This document shows, one piece after another, positions 1-13,109 of a stretch of DNA of 64,000 nucleotides. Each line of letters starts with the position of its first letter. The stretch's first letter is position 1. The translations under genes were made by a program, and so were the position numbers. Below the pieces are notes generated by a model. That model searched no databases. It saw nothing but the letters and a program-made list of their open reading frames with translations, and was not told where the DNA came from. Origin of the DNA: Lepturacanthus savala (Eukaryota; Chordata; Actinopteri; Scombriformes; Trichiuridae); assembly GCA_030544235.1 (NCBI GenBank), contig CM060466.1, positions 20,167,575 to 20,231,574 on the forward strand, read 5' to 3'.

Positions 1-2044
1 AGACAGGTCTTTATTACAGCATGATGGCTCGTTCACTTGTAGGAGCAGCCTCATCTTGACATGTTTACCAGCAGAGGTGTCAAAAGTCTTCACATTTATT
101 ATTCAGAAGAGTTTAAAAATACTTCTGTAGAAGTTGAAGTATTAACTCAAGGGTTTATACTCAAATAATAGTGTCAAAGTACTGCTTTCAAAACTACTTA
201 AAGTATAAAAGTGAAAGTAATGACGAAAATCTGTTACCTGCCAGTCAAAATATGAGCTGTAATCACTTTTTTACAGAGATTCTGCAGTTTTTGTGTTATA
301 TTGTCCCTTTAAACGTATTTACGTAACCAAGTAATAGTGAGTGATTGTGTTAAAAGCTATTAAATATAACATTCAAGAATCAGAACAAGTGTTTTTTTAG
401 TTAAAGACAACCTTTAACTCATCAATTTCTGGCTAGAGAAAGTTTTTTTTTTCTTTGTATTGTCCTTATAAAGGTCAACCAGAAACATAAAAAAGCTGCC
501 TCGGTTATAATTTAGGGCACAGAGCAGGAAGAATAATGCACTTTCTGGCAGAAAATTACTTTTAGGCTCAACAGTCATCATGATAACAAGTCAAAAAAGA
601 AATAGGAGAAACAAGGATAATTTAAAATGTGAGGAGTAGAAATTACAGATAGTTGCTAGAAAATGCAAGAAGCAGAAGTAAATAGTCGGCTTAAAAATAA
701 TTACTCCAGTAAAGTTTAGATTCCCAAAATTTCTACTTAGTTATTTAACACTTCTGTTTACCAGTTAGTTACATCAAATGAGGGATTTAATTACCTAAAT
801 TGTCATTGGATTGTTGCCTATTTCTGACCTTGTGCTGCCAACCACTGACTTCAATGCATGTTCAATCAGTGTCAGCCTCGATCTGTCACATTATTCATCT
901 TAATTCCATCTCAGCTCTTAAACTCAGAAGTGTTTTTTTGATTATTATGCAAATTACATCGTATAAATCCTGATTGTTTGCACCAGCGATGGAAGGTCAG
1001 TAACAAAGTTTGTGACAGTCAAGGATCGTCGGTTTGAATCAGGGAAAAGATGAAAATGTGAAAGTCAGGGAGCAGCTGGTTAGGTAACTGCTATCAACAT
1101 GACTGGAGCTGACTGATGCTTTAAATACAGCCATTTAGTTTGTGGGGATGACAGATTACATGCAATGCTGCCAAGTGACGGGAGCCATTTTCACGTATTG
1201 CAGCACAGCCTGCAGCATTTCTAACAGCTGGCTGCAAGGCAGACATCCGCGCAAAGCTGACTGAATGCTTCTCATGTTTTAATTGTTTATAATGACAGTG
1301 ATAATAGTCTTGTGCAATTATCGCCCATATGTCAGCAATACAAAGAGCAGCTTGGAGCTTGGCAAACACACAGACAGGTAGGTCAGGGATTTCTTAATTA
1401 GCACAGATTAAACCATCAAAAAACAAAAAGAAAATAGCGATGGACTTTTGTTAGCATGCTAAATTTAGCGGGGTAATGCAGTCTGACTCGGCCAAATTAC
1501 ATTTGGCGGAAGAATGACCGCCTGCATCGTCTGATCAGATCTCGTGTCTCAGTCAGGGCTCATTAATTAAATCCGTTTTTGTTTTTTGTAATTTGGAAAT
1601 GTTATGATCTGTGGCTGTCTCGTCTGGTTTTCCTTGTTCCGTACACCGCTCTGCCCCCGGACTGAGCTGCTGTCTCCTGGGAGGCTCCCTTCAGTTGTCA
1701 TCCCAGTAACTCCCAGACTCTCCAGACCTCCCAGATCTCAGACTGCCTGTTTCTGGCTCTGCCTTGACCTCCAGTCGGATCATCTGCTGCCAGCTGCCCT
1801 TCGCCATCGGCCTCCGGAAAGGTTCCACCTTCGCTGCCCAAGCCCCCCCCTCACCGATGTCTCTGCAGTCTCCGCCGCCTGTCTTCACTCTGCCCCTCCT
1901 CAACCTTTAGCCTTTTTTTTGTTTTGTACCACTTTTTTATCATGAAATTTCCCACACTTCAGCCTGTCTGCCTGCTCTCCTCCTGCATTCAGGTCCATGC
2001 CACTACGCTATATATCAAGGATTAAAGGCCTTGTGGCTTAACAA
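1..2044. other. Intergenic, no gene seen
   Basis: This is AT-rich single-copy-looking DNA. A C/T-rich stretch at about 1604..1930 is open for 113 codons, but the product is low in complexity and matches no family I recognise. No RNA gene was seen. Confidence 0.5.
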
Positions 2045-2297
2045 GACTTGGAAAAGCTTCTCCATGCTTTTATTTTCAGTAGATTTGACTACTGTAACGG
2101 GGTCTTTACAGGTCTCTCTAGAAGATCAATCAGACAGCTGCAGCTATTTTAAAATACTGCCGCTAGAGTCCTCACTAAGACTAAAAAAATAGATCAGATC
2201 ACTCCAGTTCTGAGGTCCTTGCACTGGCTTCCTGGCTGCCAAAGAATTAACTTTAAAATACGTTTACTGGTTTATAAAGCACTTGAATAATCTAGGG
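2045..2297 (+). mobile_element. L2-like LINE fragment (end of reverse transcriptase ORF)
   Basis: The conceptual translation reads HAFIFSRFDYCNGVFTGLS, then ITPVLRSLHWLPGCQRINFK and LLVYKALE. This is the characteristic C-terminal part of teleost L2/CR1-type LINE proteins. There are in-frame stops, so the copy is dead. The coding sense resumes after an inserted MITE (AAGTACTT following GGCCT), and a LINE-like 3' end appears again at about 3250..3480. Confidence 0.75.
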
Positions 2298-2432
2298 CAG
2301 GGGTGGGCAAACCTGGGTCTGAAGGGCTGGTGTGGGTGCAAGTTTTTTTTTTTTCAAACCAAACAGTAACACATCTGATTCTACTAATTCACCCCTACAG
2401 CTTCATTAGTATAAGGGTTTACCCCCCCTGCT
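2298..2432. mobile_element. hAT-type MITE inserted in the LINE
   Basis: The left end is CAGGGGTGGGCAAACC and the right end is the inverted GGTTTACCCCCCCTG. The flanking 8-mers are ATCTAGGG and CTCTAAGG, matching at 6 of 8 positions. Without the insert the LINE reads on across the gap (Asn-Leu-Gly-Pro-Lys-Tyr). The length is about 135 bp with no coding capacity. Confidence 0.6.
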
Positions 2433-2456
2433 CTAAGGCCTAAGTACTTACTCTAA

Positions 2457-2515
2457 GTACAGTATCGGTCAAAAGTTTTAGAACACCTTGATTTTTCAGT
2501 TTTTATATAAATTGT
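2457..2515. mobile_element. Tc1-like terminal repeat relic
   Basis: TACAGTATCGGTCAAAAGTT followed by TTAGAACACC resembles the terminal inverted repeat of teleost Tc1/mariner elements. No transposase or matching right end was found up to 3200, so only one end is supported. Confidence 0.5.
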
Positions 2516-3249
2516 CATAGTTTGATGTCTGTTCTGACTGATTGACAGCCCAGAGGTAGGATGTGGATTATGTTGCTGTAGGATAAACTCCTGACTAACT
2601 AGGTCTAGATCATGGGATTCTGCTTAGCTCTAGAGCTCTAGTCCTAGAAAAGACCCAGACATCAGGCTTCATCCATGCTGATATACAGACGGGGGTTAAT
2701 TAACCAGAGAAACTTGTGGCACTTGTAGGAAATGTTTGGATCAACTTTCCACACTTTATTTAAGTCCATTACTGCAGAAAAGCTGTAAGTCTAAGTTGTT
2801 AACTATTACTTGATTCCTGAAAATTGATATCTCTCTTTTTTGGGTCATTGGGTAGTTAACTGATTGTTTTTGTATCATTTAAATGTCCCATACTCTACAC
2901 TTTCCTGTTTTTTATTTTTTTTTTTTTATTTTGACAACTAACAAGGTTTTAAGTACCAGAGATCATCTTAGTATAGTTTTACACTTCATTTCAAGCTTCT
3001 TTCTAAGCCCCTCCTTCTCCTCTTTAAATGGCTGGTGTGTGGTGGGTGTTGGTGGTGACTGTATAATAGTGACATCACAACTTCACGTAAGTCATGACTG
3101 CTTGTTTTAAGGCACAGTTTCTGAATACAGGCTGTGTATGTTTCTCTGTGGATTGAGTGTTTTTTAAACATGGGACAGTATTAATACACTCTCTCCTGTC
3201 ATATATACAGCAAAATATATACAGGGGTCTAATAAATGTATGAGGTATT

Positions 3250-3480
3250 CATTGGAATTAAATTGCTTAAATTTCAATAAAAATGTAAAAACAGAGCAGC
3301 TTTCAGTTTCTATGTCCTACATATCTGGAACAAATAAGTCAATTAAGTCAGAGCTGAAGACTTTTCTGTTTTGCTGCTGCTTATTGCTGACGTTGTTTCT
3401 TATTACTTTTCCACTGCACTGTAACTTTGACTTACCTTGTTGTTGAAATGTGCTATACAAATAAACTTGCCTTGCCTCAC
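3250..3480 (+). mobile_element. L2-like LINE 3' end
   Basis: The segment carries the end-of-ORF pattern (TATGTCCTACATATCTGGAA, then a GAAGACTTTTCTGTT stretch). It finishes with GTGCTATACAAATAAACTTG, the usual 3' end of this teleost LINE group. It is probably the distal part of the fragment at 2045..2297. Confidence 0.6.
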
Positions 3481-4764
3481 ACATTGTTTTTTTTGTTTTT
3501 TTTTTGTTTTTCCACCTCCTGACACTTTAGTACCGTCTTGCTGGGTTTATCAGCACAACCGAGCCTCTCGAGGTCTGATGAAGTCTCTTTTAAATCTAGT
3601 TCAGCTCTTTCACTCATTGTCAGTTGCTGTTTTTGTTTTTGTTTTTCCCCAGCGAGATGAATCAATATCACAGTATGACTGAAGGAGAGGAGTTTTTTTT
3701 TTTTTTTTTGTTCAAAAACCAGCAAGGACAAACCAAACCAAATAAATGATTGACAATCTCTGTCTAGTTACATGAAGCAGCTTGGCTACCAATATTGGTT
3801 TTAAAAGTAGACTCTCTCTCTCTGTTCTACTCAAAACTTTGTAATAAAATACTTCGGAAAAAAAATGCTTGGCGAGTAACTACTGCAGTAATTTAGCCAA
3901 CCTGCAGGTCCTGTAAGATTCCTGGCTGATAATGGAACAGATATTTTCCAAGAGCCCTCACACTGTAATGCACAGACAGAGCCAGGCGTTTCTGAGATCT
4001 AAGGTACTTTGAGGTACTTCCACATTGGCTCCAGCTTCAAGCCCCGGTAATAACTGCTTTGTCTGGCCACTCTTCTCTTATATAGGCAGTTCAGCTTTTT
4101 ATATCCTCAGTTAAAAGGGTAAATAGTCTTGGCACAGAACAACTTCACATCCAGTCTTTGCTATCTTTGGATCTATAAACTGTATCTCATATCGCAACAG
4201 TCTATATACTCAGTATTACTTAAACAGTAATAATGTCACCACTTTACTGTATGATTATTATTAATTGGTTATTATGACTTCAGCTGATAGTACAGGTATT
4301 CTTAGTATAATGTGTTGCAGAGGGAAGAAAGTGTTGGAGAAAATACTGTGACTGTTGTTGCTTACAGTGCAGGATGCAGCTTTGCAGCCTTGAAAATGGG
4401 ACAAAAATTACCCTTTGAATTAAAAGGCCACATATCTCCATCAATCTCAAGTTTTGTCAAACTTTATCAACTCTGCATACAGAGCAGAACTACAGCGACT
4501 GTGTTACCTGTAATTTATGCAGCTGTGCTGCACGAGCCGGTCCCGTCTCATTATCGTCTCAAACACTGTGAAACTAAACACTGCCGACTTGCAGTTTTTC
4601 ACCCCTTCGTCGATGATTGTTTCCCAAAACTAACTGAAATGATGACAAGAGATGGAGTTGTTTTGTTTTGTTTTGTTTGTTTTTTTGACTGTCCACCATA
4701 GGTAAGTTTGCAATGATCCAGTTAACTAAATTTTTCCTTTAAAACTAACTTCCCTTCTTTTTTC
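3481..4764. other. Intergenic, no gene seen
   Basis: The stretch holds T-rich runs and AT-rich DNA. The longest open stretch (4312..4701, 129 codons) shows no recognisable domain and no splice context. Confidence 0.45.
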
Positions 4765-4768
4765 TTAA

Positions 4769-5007
4769 AGGTTTAGTGTGTAAGGTTTAATGGCATTTAT
4801 CTAGCAAGACAGAAATGGAATATAATATTAATATGAATATAGATATTCATAGATATTAAATAATATATAATTCATTTAAAATAAGAATAGTTGTGTTTTT
4901 AGTAGATTGGCTCTAGAGACAGCTTGTCAGATTTGTTCCTTTAGTTTTTCAGTCAACATAGGTTCTTTTACGCACTCAGTTGCAACCAGAAACTACACAC
5001 TGTGCCT
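4769..5007. mobile_element. TTAA-flanked MITE
   Basis: TTAA (4765..4768) is followed by AGGTTTAGTGTGTAAGG. The right end read in reverse is AGGCACAGTGTGTAGTTTC, followed by TTAA (5008..5011). The body is 239 bp with imperfect inverted ends. A related copy begins at 6181. The TTAA target is what piggyBac-type transposition leaves. Confidence 0.6.
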
Positions 5008-5580
5008 TTAAGACAATTGTTTTAAACATATGTCAACACTGTAGTGAGATACATTATTTCACAGTCAAAACATAGTCAATTCTTTCAAATGTTTAACAAT
5101 TCTTAGAAATGTTTTCTGATGAAAGCAATGTAATACTATGTAAACGACTGAATATAGATTCATCCACCATGTATATTTTTTCACTGCATTTGTTTCGTTG
5201 CATATAGTGTGCGGTTGCACCCCTCTGGGAATGCTCTCCAGTGTTAAATGGTCCTTGTCTTGTTGCCAAAAAAAGGAAACATGAAGATGGAAGTGAAGGA
5301 AAAGAATGAGAAACAGTTATTGTGAGCACTCCTGACATTACAGCAATGACATAGGAAGAGTGGAGATGACCAAGAAGGAAGAAAAAAAAAATGAAGGTGG
5401 GGAGGTGGGGAGAGGAAAATACAGAGACATAGTACAAAAGAGATATACAGAGTGATGAGTGGATGTGGAGAAAAGATCTGAGAGGATCAAAAAGGTGTAG
5501 TTCTGAAGAAATGAAAGCAATCATGAGTTGAATTGCCTCATCATGAGTCCTCAGGATATCTGAAATTGTGGAATGAAATT

Positions 5581-5626
5581 GTATGTGTGTGTGCGTACCT
5601 GTGTGCGTGTGTGTGTGCGTGCGTGC

Positions 5627-5668
<42 letters not shown>

Positions 5669-5669
5669 G

Positions 5670-5701
<32 letters not shown>
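5581..5701. repeat. GT/GTGC microsatellite
   Basis: A compound tandem repeat of GT with interspersed GC steps. It produces spurious open frames in both directions. Confidence 0.95.
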
Positions 5702-5702
<1 letters not shown>

Positions 5703-6180
5703 TCTTCCTTGTGAACACAAGAGCCAAATGACAATTCACAGGAAACAGGAATTTCTGCAGTCAACTGAGGTAATATGAAGAACTGCAAGTGCATAAACTG
5801 GAACCGTGCAAACAGCAATCATGTTCTAAACATCATCACACTTGTTGTCTTCACTGTATGGCACCAGCATTTTCATCTAAATCAAATATCCTGTATCATT
5901 ATTTTTGACCCATCTACCTTAGTATCAACAATTTAAAGGTCTAATGTCATAAAAAGCAGTTTGAGCTATCAGATCTTAATGCATTTTCAATACATTTTTA
6001 GAGGTGACCATTCAGGACAGATGATATGCTAGATGTTCTATAGGCTATATGTAATATAATATATATTTTATAAAAAAATATATAATATACTTGTTATATA
6101 TGCATTATATAATGCTCACATTGACATGCTGACATGTTGATATCAGGCAGGTAAACCTTGCCTCTTGTTTTCCAATTTAA

Positions 6181-6345
6181 AGGTACAGTGTGTAGTTTCT
6201 GGTACCATCTAATGGCAGAGTTACAGATTCCAACCAACCGAGTACAGCAAAAGGTGAAAGGTCATCTCGAGTCATGGCTTGTTTGTCCATTCTGGGCTAC
6301 TGTAGAAACATGTCACAGAAATGGAATATAATATTAATACTTCTT
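6181..6345. mobile_element. TTAA-flanked MITE, second copy (partial)
   Basis: TTAA (6177..6180) is followed by AGGTACAGTGTGTAGTTTCT, the same end as the copy at 4769..5007. Both share GAAATGGAATATAATATTAA internally. A right end is not clear, so this copy is probably truncated. Confidence 0.5.
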
Positions 6346-8478
6346 AAGGTCGTGGATGGCTCAGTTAACTTCATGACCATTTCTTCTCTTGCCATCTGAA
6401 AACTCATGATCAATTGGTCTGGTCATAAGAGAGAATGATTTGCATGATCACACAGTGCAACCATATGGTGACATCTTTATACATTTCTCCCATTAATTAA
6501 GACTCACATTTCTTTTAATTATCACCCATCTGTTAGTTGATACTATTTTGGGGTGTTGTTGCTTTCATTTAGTCTAAAATTTCATGCTGTTCAATAAAAC
6601 ATATTTTAATAATGAAATAATGATTGAAAAAGAAGTCAGTGTTCATTTCACAAGTACAAAATTCAAAAGAAAGGTACTTTTGAAAGGCTTATTTAATCCT
6701 AGACTATGTGTCACCCCAGTGTACAGAGGAAAGCGTTGAGAGTTTACATTTATGTAAACCATTGATTGGTTGAATGTCAACGTTTTGGACGTGGTGATGT
6801 ATTCAGAAGATGTTCCTGAAAAGCTTTTTAGGGAGGAGGAGGGTTGGGTGGATGGATATATGCTTTGTTTTATGGACTAGAGATGGACTTTATGGACTAG
6901 AATTTCAGGAGACCCTCCCATCCCCTTTGGCCCCTCCCATCACATCAGACATTTTCCTGGCTTTTAACAAGACATTTTACCAGACTCTTGTCTAGTCATG
7001 TCACATATTGATCATTCTTACCCAACTATGATTTTGTTCCAACTCTATTTCAGTGCTTTATGTGCCTGAGCCTAACCACACTTAACCACAGCATTCTCAT
7101 ATGCATATTACCATAAACTTTCACGTGATACATATTAACTTTTGACATTCAGCATATGTGCAGAAATGTAAACTGTCATCATTTCCATCTGGAGACTAAA
7201 TTGTATATGCGGCCTCATCACAGTTTAAATTCACTATCTCTGACCAAAGCAGTTTCACTTCTTGAAATCCCTCTTTGTTTTTCCACATTAGGAACATTAG
7301 CAATAGCAGTCCCTAGCTGTGCTGCAATCACTAATCAAATTTGAAGACATAATATCTTTTTCACAAAATTTTAAAGAGAGTGTCTTTAGTGGCTTCTTTT
7401 TTTAACTTCTATGTAACTGGTTCGATAAAGTAATGATAGCTCCTCATCACTAAATTCACTTACCATCAAGATTTAATTAGGCTCCGGGGAACGAGAGACA
7501 ATTGAACAAAGGAGCTGAGAATTGTTCTTTTAAGTGTCTATTTCAGGCTTTAGAGTTTATTGCATTGCTGTTAGGTACGGATAACTAAAAATTCTCAAGG
7601 TGACCTCCATTGGTGAAGAAGAGTTGTTTTGCAGGTGCTTTCTCAAAATCCCCAAAAATATTTCCTAAACCTGGGAGATTTCTCTCACAATTACGAGAAA
7701 ATATACAGTTTTGCTTTTTTGTAATGAAACACCAATACTCATTTTATTGAGTACTCATGCTTTCCATTAACAGCACAAAACTGAGAAAGAGAGAGAGGGA
7801 GATCAAAGTAAAGAGAGAGATGGGGGACACGGTCACAGCTAAATGGCACTGAGCCTTTTCTAAGGTACAAAGCAAACCTTATCCAATGACATAAATAGGA
7901 CACTTTCAACGCTGCTTGATGCCTTGAGTGTTGCATCACTTAATTTTTGCTGCAAGCACCAGAGTGTGATTAGCAGCTTCATGTCACAGCAGTTCATATT
8001 ACTCATCACCTCTGTCATGCACACAACTGGAAGCAGCCTAAGGGCAAATTATATTTTGTTTTCTGTGTGCATGCATCTGTGTAGATGCATAGTAGCCACG
8101 GCAAAGGGAGCAAGTGGAGCAAATGCATCCCCATTATTCAATTAGTTAGAGCAAAGTTATGGTTTGGCTCTTTATGTCAGTTCCTGCAAACACATTACTA
8201 TATTTAAGCAATCTGGATTTCAATGACCTTTTTACCATTTTCTGCAACTGATGAAATAAGGTGATAAAAAAATCACATATTTTCGGACCACCATATGAAT
8301 TGGTTCGGTCAAAGCCGTCACTGATCACTTGCCACAGCGTGCTTTTGCTGTCAGTCTCAGTCTATCAGTCCACACAGGAGTCCAGCTGCTTGGTTCACTG
8401 ACTCCAGGCAAACTTTAAATTAGCTAAAAGTAGGAGTGTGCTGTTGCTGAAATGCCAAACTGATTCGTGAGTCAAAGT
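6346..8478. other. Intergenic, no gene seen
   Basis: AT-rich DNA with only short random open frames. Neither an RNA gene nor a repeat family was recognised. Confidence 0.4.
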
Positions 8479-8615
8479 ACCCATTGGTCCAAAGGCCCAT
8501 TAATCTGAAACCCCATTAGTTCGAAAAATGTCCCATTGGATTCAAAAGCCCATTAGTCCAACGACCCGTTATCCCCAAAAACAAATGCCTATTGCTCCAA
8601 AAATGCACACTCTGG
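8479..8615. repeat. Degenerate short tandem array, unit CCCATTAGTCCAAAAG
   Basis: Seven imperfect units of about 16-23 bases run head to tail: CCCATTGGTCCAAAGG, CCCATTAATCTGAAAC, CCCATTAGTTCGAAAA, CCCATTGGATTCAAAAG, CCCATTAGTCCAACGA, a CCCGTTATCC unit and a CCTATTGCTCC unit. Confidence 0.75.
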
Positions 8616-9792
8616 TCTTATTACTTTCCAGACCCATAACATATTGGTCAATTTAACAGCTATGAGCTCCCTGTTAAACAGATACTCCTCTTAAGTCACT
8701 TTTGACTTTGTATGACTCCTAAAGAAAGACTTTTAATTTTTGCTGATATGCAACATTAACAGCGCTTCTGCTAACTGAAAGTGAAATGTGTAACGTTACT
8801 ATTTGACATTCTCAAAAACCACCAGTCAGCTAATCTATGATCAATTCCAGTGTTAAATCACGGTTCTGCTCCGTTGAGTTATACTGGATCAGTAAGTGAA
8901 TGCTGTATAAATATAGTTTTCTCAATATTAAGTCAGGCAGTGTGGAATTCATAGGGAGCCACTCGCCTTTCTCACTCTCCCCATTCATTCACTGCTCTTT
9001 TTTCTCCTCTTTTCTCAAATGAGTCAGGAATCCAACAATTATGTCTGTCTTCAACACTAACTCCAAAACTTTAATACCACTAATGCTATCAAAGGAAAGA
9101 GAATATCCTCCTTCCATCCTAATATAATAACCATGACTGTGACCTCTTAAAAGTTTTACTGGCCATGGCGTTGATGTGACAAAAAAGAGAATGCAGCCTG
9201 TGATTGTGACAGAATGTTGCACCGTTTTGTGCTACCAGAAATTTCAAGACACACACACACACACAAAGCTCTGAACAGCATATTTCTTCACATGAGGAGT
9301 GTTAATTGCTCCTAGCAACCACCACACGGCTTCTGTGTCGACTGGAATTTACACTGACATGACAAATGTGCTCCTGCTAGACAGAAAATCTGAGCCTAAT
9401 ATGAACACACATGTTAGAACGAATAATGAGATTAGAATTAAATGGCCATCGAGTCTCATTTTCAGGCCTCTGACATTGGAAAGATACATTGGTGCAAATG
9501 TTTTTATTGTTTATTGTTGTTTGTAATTTTTAACCTTCCTCTTGTTTTAGGGTTAAACTGACCAGTTTTAAATTTTAAATGCATAAAAGAACCGCTTAAA
9601 ATATTTTCTTTGCATCTTTGTAGTTTTTGTCAGGTACCCTTATTTCAACAAAATAAAACAAAAAAAAGTTCACTAAATTATAAAATGGTTGAAATTATGA
9701 CCTTTGTGTTGTTAGAGTCAGTTTTGACCCATATATAAAAATAATAATATAAAGCAATAATTACTGAATAAAATGGAAAACAGAAATCATAC
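8616..9792. other. Intergenic, no gene seen
   Basis: AT-rich DNA with a short CA run near 9247. The segment 9530..9760 has GTCAGTTTTGACCC-type ends seen in some fish MITEs, but the ends do not pair convincingly. Confidence 0.35.
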
Positions 9793-9906
9793 AGTGCATT
9801 CAGAAAATATTCACAGCACTTCACTTTTTCCACATTTTATTACGTTACAGCCTTATATAATCAGGATGCACCTGAGCTCAGTTTTGAGCTTCATGGCAAA
9901 GGCTGC
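9793..9906. mobile_element. Internally deleted Tc1-like element
   Basis: The left part begins CAGTGCATTCAGAAAATATT, then CACAGCACTTCACTTTTTCC and CACATTTTATTACGTTACAG, a familiar teleost Tc1 end. The right part GAGCTTCATGGCAAAGGCTG matches the opposite region of the same family. Nearly all of the transposase is missing. Confidence 0.65.
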
Positions 9907-10431
9907 TGCTACTGAATGAAGAAGCTGTCACAGACGGCAGGAACAGTCTGTATGAGACAGTGTGTTTCCACAATGTTCTGTGACATAGAGCTTGATACTT
10001 CCTGTGAGCAACAAACAAAATGGAAACCATTAGCAAGGTAATCAGAGAGGAAAACAAAACCAAAAAGAAAAAAAAAACTCATTACACAAAGGACACAATT
10101 CATACTAATGATCAGTGGTAAGTCATTTATAAGGTTATGAGTTATGTTTACTATTATGAATCACTTCCCCTGTTTCCAGTATTGGCAACGTTCTTGATGG
10201 AACACAAGCAGGTTTAGAGAGTAATAGAAGTTAATGATGATATGTATTTAAAATACAAAATATAGGTAAGTGTATTTCAAGTATAGTTACTGTTTAAATT
10301 GATTGTGTTGTGAATACTGTTACTACTGTAAATTAGTTGGAAGTATTACTGTATTTGTTTTTGTTTTATTTGCTCTAAAATTCATAGGTGGCACACATTT
10401 CCCAGTCCCAGTGGAACTGAGTGGCTGGCTG

Positions 10432-10433
<2 letters not shown>

Positions 10434-10487
<54 letters not shown>
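10434..10487. repeat. CA microsatellite
   Basis: A pure CA tandem repeat, one of two close arrays. Confidence 0.95.
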
Positions 10488-10626
10488 CCTGAGGCATAGT
10501 GATGGCAACAATGGCAGAAAGGACACACAGTCACTGTCAGGAATGCTTTAATGAGACCAGCATTGTATCACCAAGTGGTAAGAGCCCTTATAATTGTCAA
10601 AGCCTTATGTTTCTGTACGGCAACAT

Positions 10627-10628
<2 letters not shown>

Positions 10629-10692
<64 letters not shown>
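10629..10692. repeat. CA microsatellite
   Basis: A pure CA tandem repeat about 140 bases from the previous array. Confidence 0.95.
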
Positions 10693-10694
<2 letters not shown>

Positions 10695-13109
10695 GAAACA
10701 GGAGAAGTGACTCTGAAATGATAACAACCTGTTAAAAGGCTGGAAGCAGAACGTAAAATACCATGAAGCGGCTTGAAAACAGCACTTGTACTCGATTATT
10801 TGAATGACATTCGTGGCAGCAATTTCTGAAACTGAGGTGATCATGAAAAAAAAAAAAGAAATCAGCCCAAGTCAACCCAACCGTGTCTGGTTTTGTGGTC
10901 AAAAAAAAAAGAAACAATCACTCAGCAGAGTATGTGTCTGCTGTGTGGGATGTTGGGTGATGCAGGGGTCAGTGGGATCTAATGAGGGCAGATAGTGCTC
11001 AGCATCAGGGAGGCAGCATAAGGCAGCAGACTGTAACAATGGCTCTGTTGTCAACAACGTCCTTCATGTTCAACCAGATTTTATATTGGGACTCATCACA
11101 TAACCAGAGACTTGACATTAGACATTAACATCCGTGATGTGACCCAACATTTCTCATTGTGTATCTGTACGTACAAAAAATAGGAAACATGAAATTAACC
11201 CTCTATTGTATATTGTTATAACAATTATATTATCCTCAATTATTTAAAAAGCTTTGATATAAAATCAATGCTTTTACAGTTAGACATGAAAAGGAGGCTT
11301 TTATTTTTAAAGATCATACAATTTATGAGGTCACATGACCAGAATAGACTGTTTGCTCATCGACATTTGACATGTGAGCATCATTGTCACATAAACAAAG
11401 GTTTTCTTTTATTCTGAATTTTGTTTTACATTTAATTGATTAATTAAATCAAATTTAATTGATTTTTTAAAAAATCCCACTGACTTACATAGCATGTAAT
11501 TATCCTGAGACTATGTTTACAACTTTTTCTTATATTTCGTATAATATAATAATATTAAAATCTAATATATCTATTATTTAGTGTGTGTGACATTTATCAT
11601 GTCTATGTAATATTTTATGCAACAGAGGGCTAAGAATGATATATTTATTACAGAATAATCATAGAATTCTGACATTACAGACATTATTACAAAAACAATA
11701 AAAAAAATATATAACATAAAATAGATTGGTTTGTATTCTCGGGGGTATACTGTACACAGCAAATGGCACTAGTGGAAGTTTAATGTAATTTTTTTTTCAA
11801 GTCATTCAATCTAAATGGCTTGAAATGGCCTAGCTCACAAGAAGAGGCTGGTAGGCAACAGTACAATGTAATACAATTCTCAACACTGATTTCCCTTATT
11901 TCCACACATGGTTGTCAAAACATCATATTTACTCATAAATTTGAGACTTCAGTCCATGGCAACCTGATCAACAGACCAGATTAATCCCGACATCTGTGTT
12001 TTTATAAATGTATTCTCTTACAAACTTTTGTACAGAATGCAGCATGCTTACAGAGACGGAGCACAATAAATACTATGGGACCAGCACAAGCTAAGTTTTG
12101 AATCCAATAAAACAGTATAAAATAATACATAGTGTTAGAGGGCCATCGCTGAACACAGTTTCATAATCAAAGCCTGTTACACACACACACACACCAAATA
12201 ACCTCAAATAATCATGCAATATCAATATTAATCTGTTACTGAGTGATTTCTTGGGCAAATTCACTATCAGTTTGAAAATAGCACAGCCCAGGTTTATCTC
12301 TGTACAGGCTTAGCTGACTTCATTTGCAGAAACAGTAATATACAATCTTCCTCACATGACCAATTATGTAGAAATCTTATGACTACACAATTAATAGTTT
12401 GCGCTCAGAAAATTGTAAGGGCATCATATCTGGAATTATAAATCTTCAGATAAATGGATTTCTTTTTCTTTGCAGAAAAACTTGGCAGTAAATTAAACAA
12501 TTATTGAACTATCCAGTGATATGGATGAATAGGGAATAAATTATTACACACATACATATATACAAATGTAATGTGTGCATTCATTCATTAAAATAAATAT
12601 ATAATTGAGAAATTAAATTATGACGTTATTTCCAACAGAAAATTTGAATGCAATTCCAGGGTTGTCAAAAATACAATAGATTTAACTACAGAAATTGGGG
12701 AAAAAATAAAATAAAAATAAAATAAACTAGATCTGAACTCTCAGACAGAATGCTTGGAAGATGTGAGTTTGTCTTCCTCAAGGAGCCGAGCCCAGTGTGG
12801 CCTCCATGTTGCCGGGGTGACGGCCAAAAGAGAACCACTGTATGTTCAGTAAAGTGCTCTGGAGCTGCACCTCTTCAGGAGAGTGAAGCCACACTGGAGA
12901 GGCTCAGAATCACAGACGCGGTTGTGTGTTTTCGATGTTGATGCGTTCAGGGGCAGGCTGGAGAGTTCCAGTTCCAGAGCTATAACAAACAAAGAGGACT
13001 TTGGAAAAGTCCTGGAGACAGTCTGTATAGACAACGAGGAAGCAACTTCAATCACATATGAAATTACAAGAGTGTCTGAAGTCCAAGACAGTTTGAAACA
13101 GTTCGATAA
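10693..13109. other. Intergenic, no gene seen
   Basis: AT-rich DNA with a few short A runs. The segment 12750..13110 is open in two directions, but the products have no recognisable family. Confidence 0.4.

Noticed and set aside
1604..1945. 113-codon Ser/Pro/Leu-rich open frame
   Set aside because: It lies in a C/T-rich tract open in several frames. No recognisable domain is present.
4312..4701. 129-codon open frame
   Set aside because: The composition is ordinary for AT-rich intergenic DNA. No family, signal peptide or splice signals support it.
5533..5778. Open frames full of His-Thr or Cys-Val repeats (also at 10303, 10605, 30174, 34889, 57566 and 57618)
   Set aside because: They are translations of CA/GT microsatellites, with no codon bias or splice context.
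8479..8615. A CRISPR-like array
   Set aside because: The units are degenerate, head to tail without unique spacers, and the DNA is from a vertebrate.
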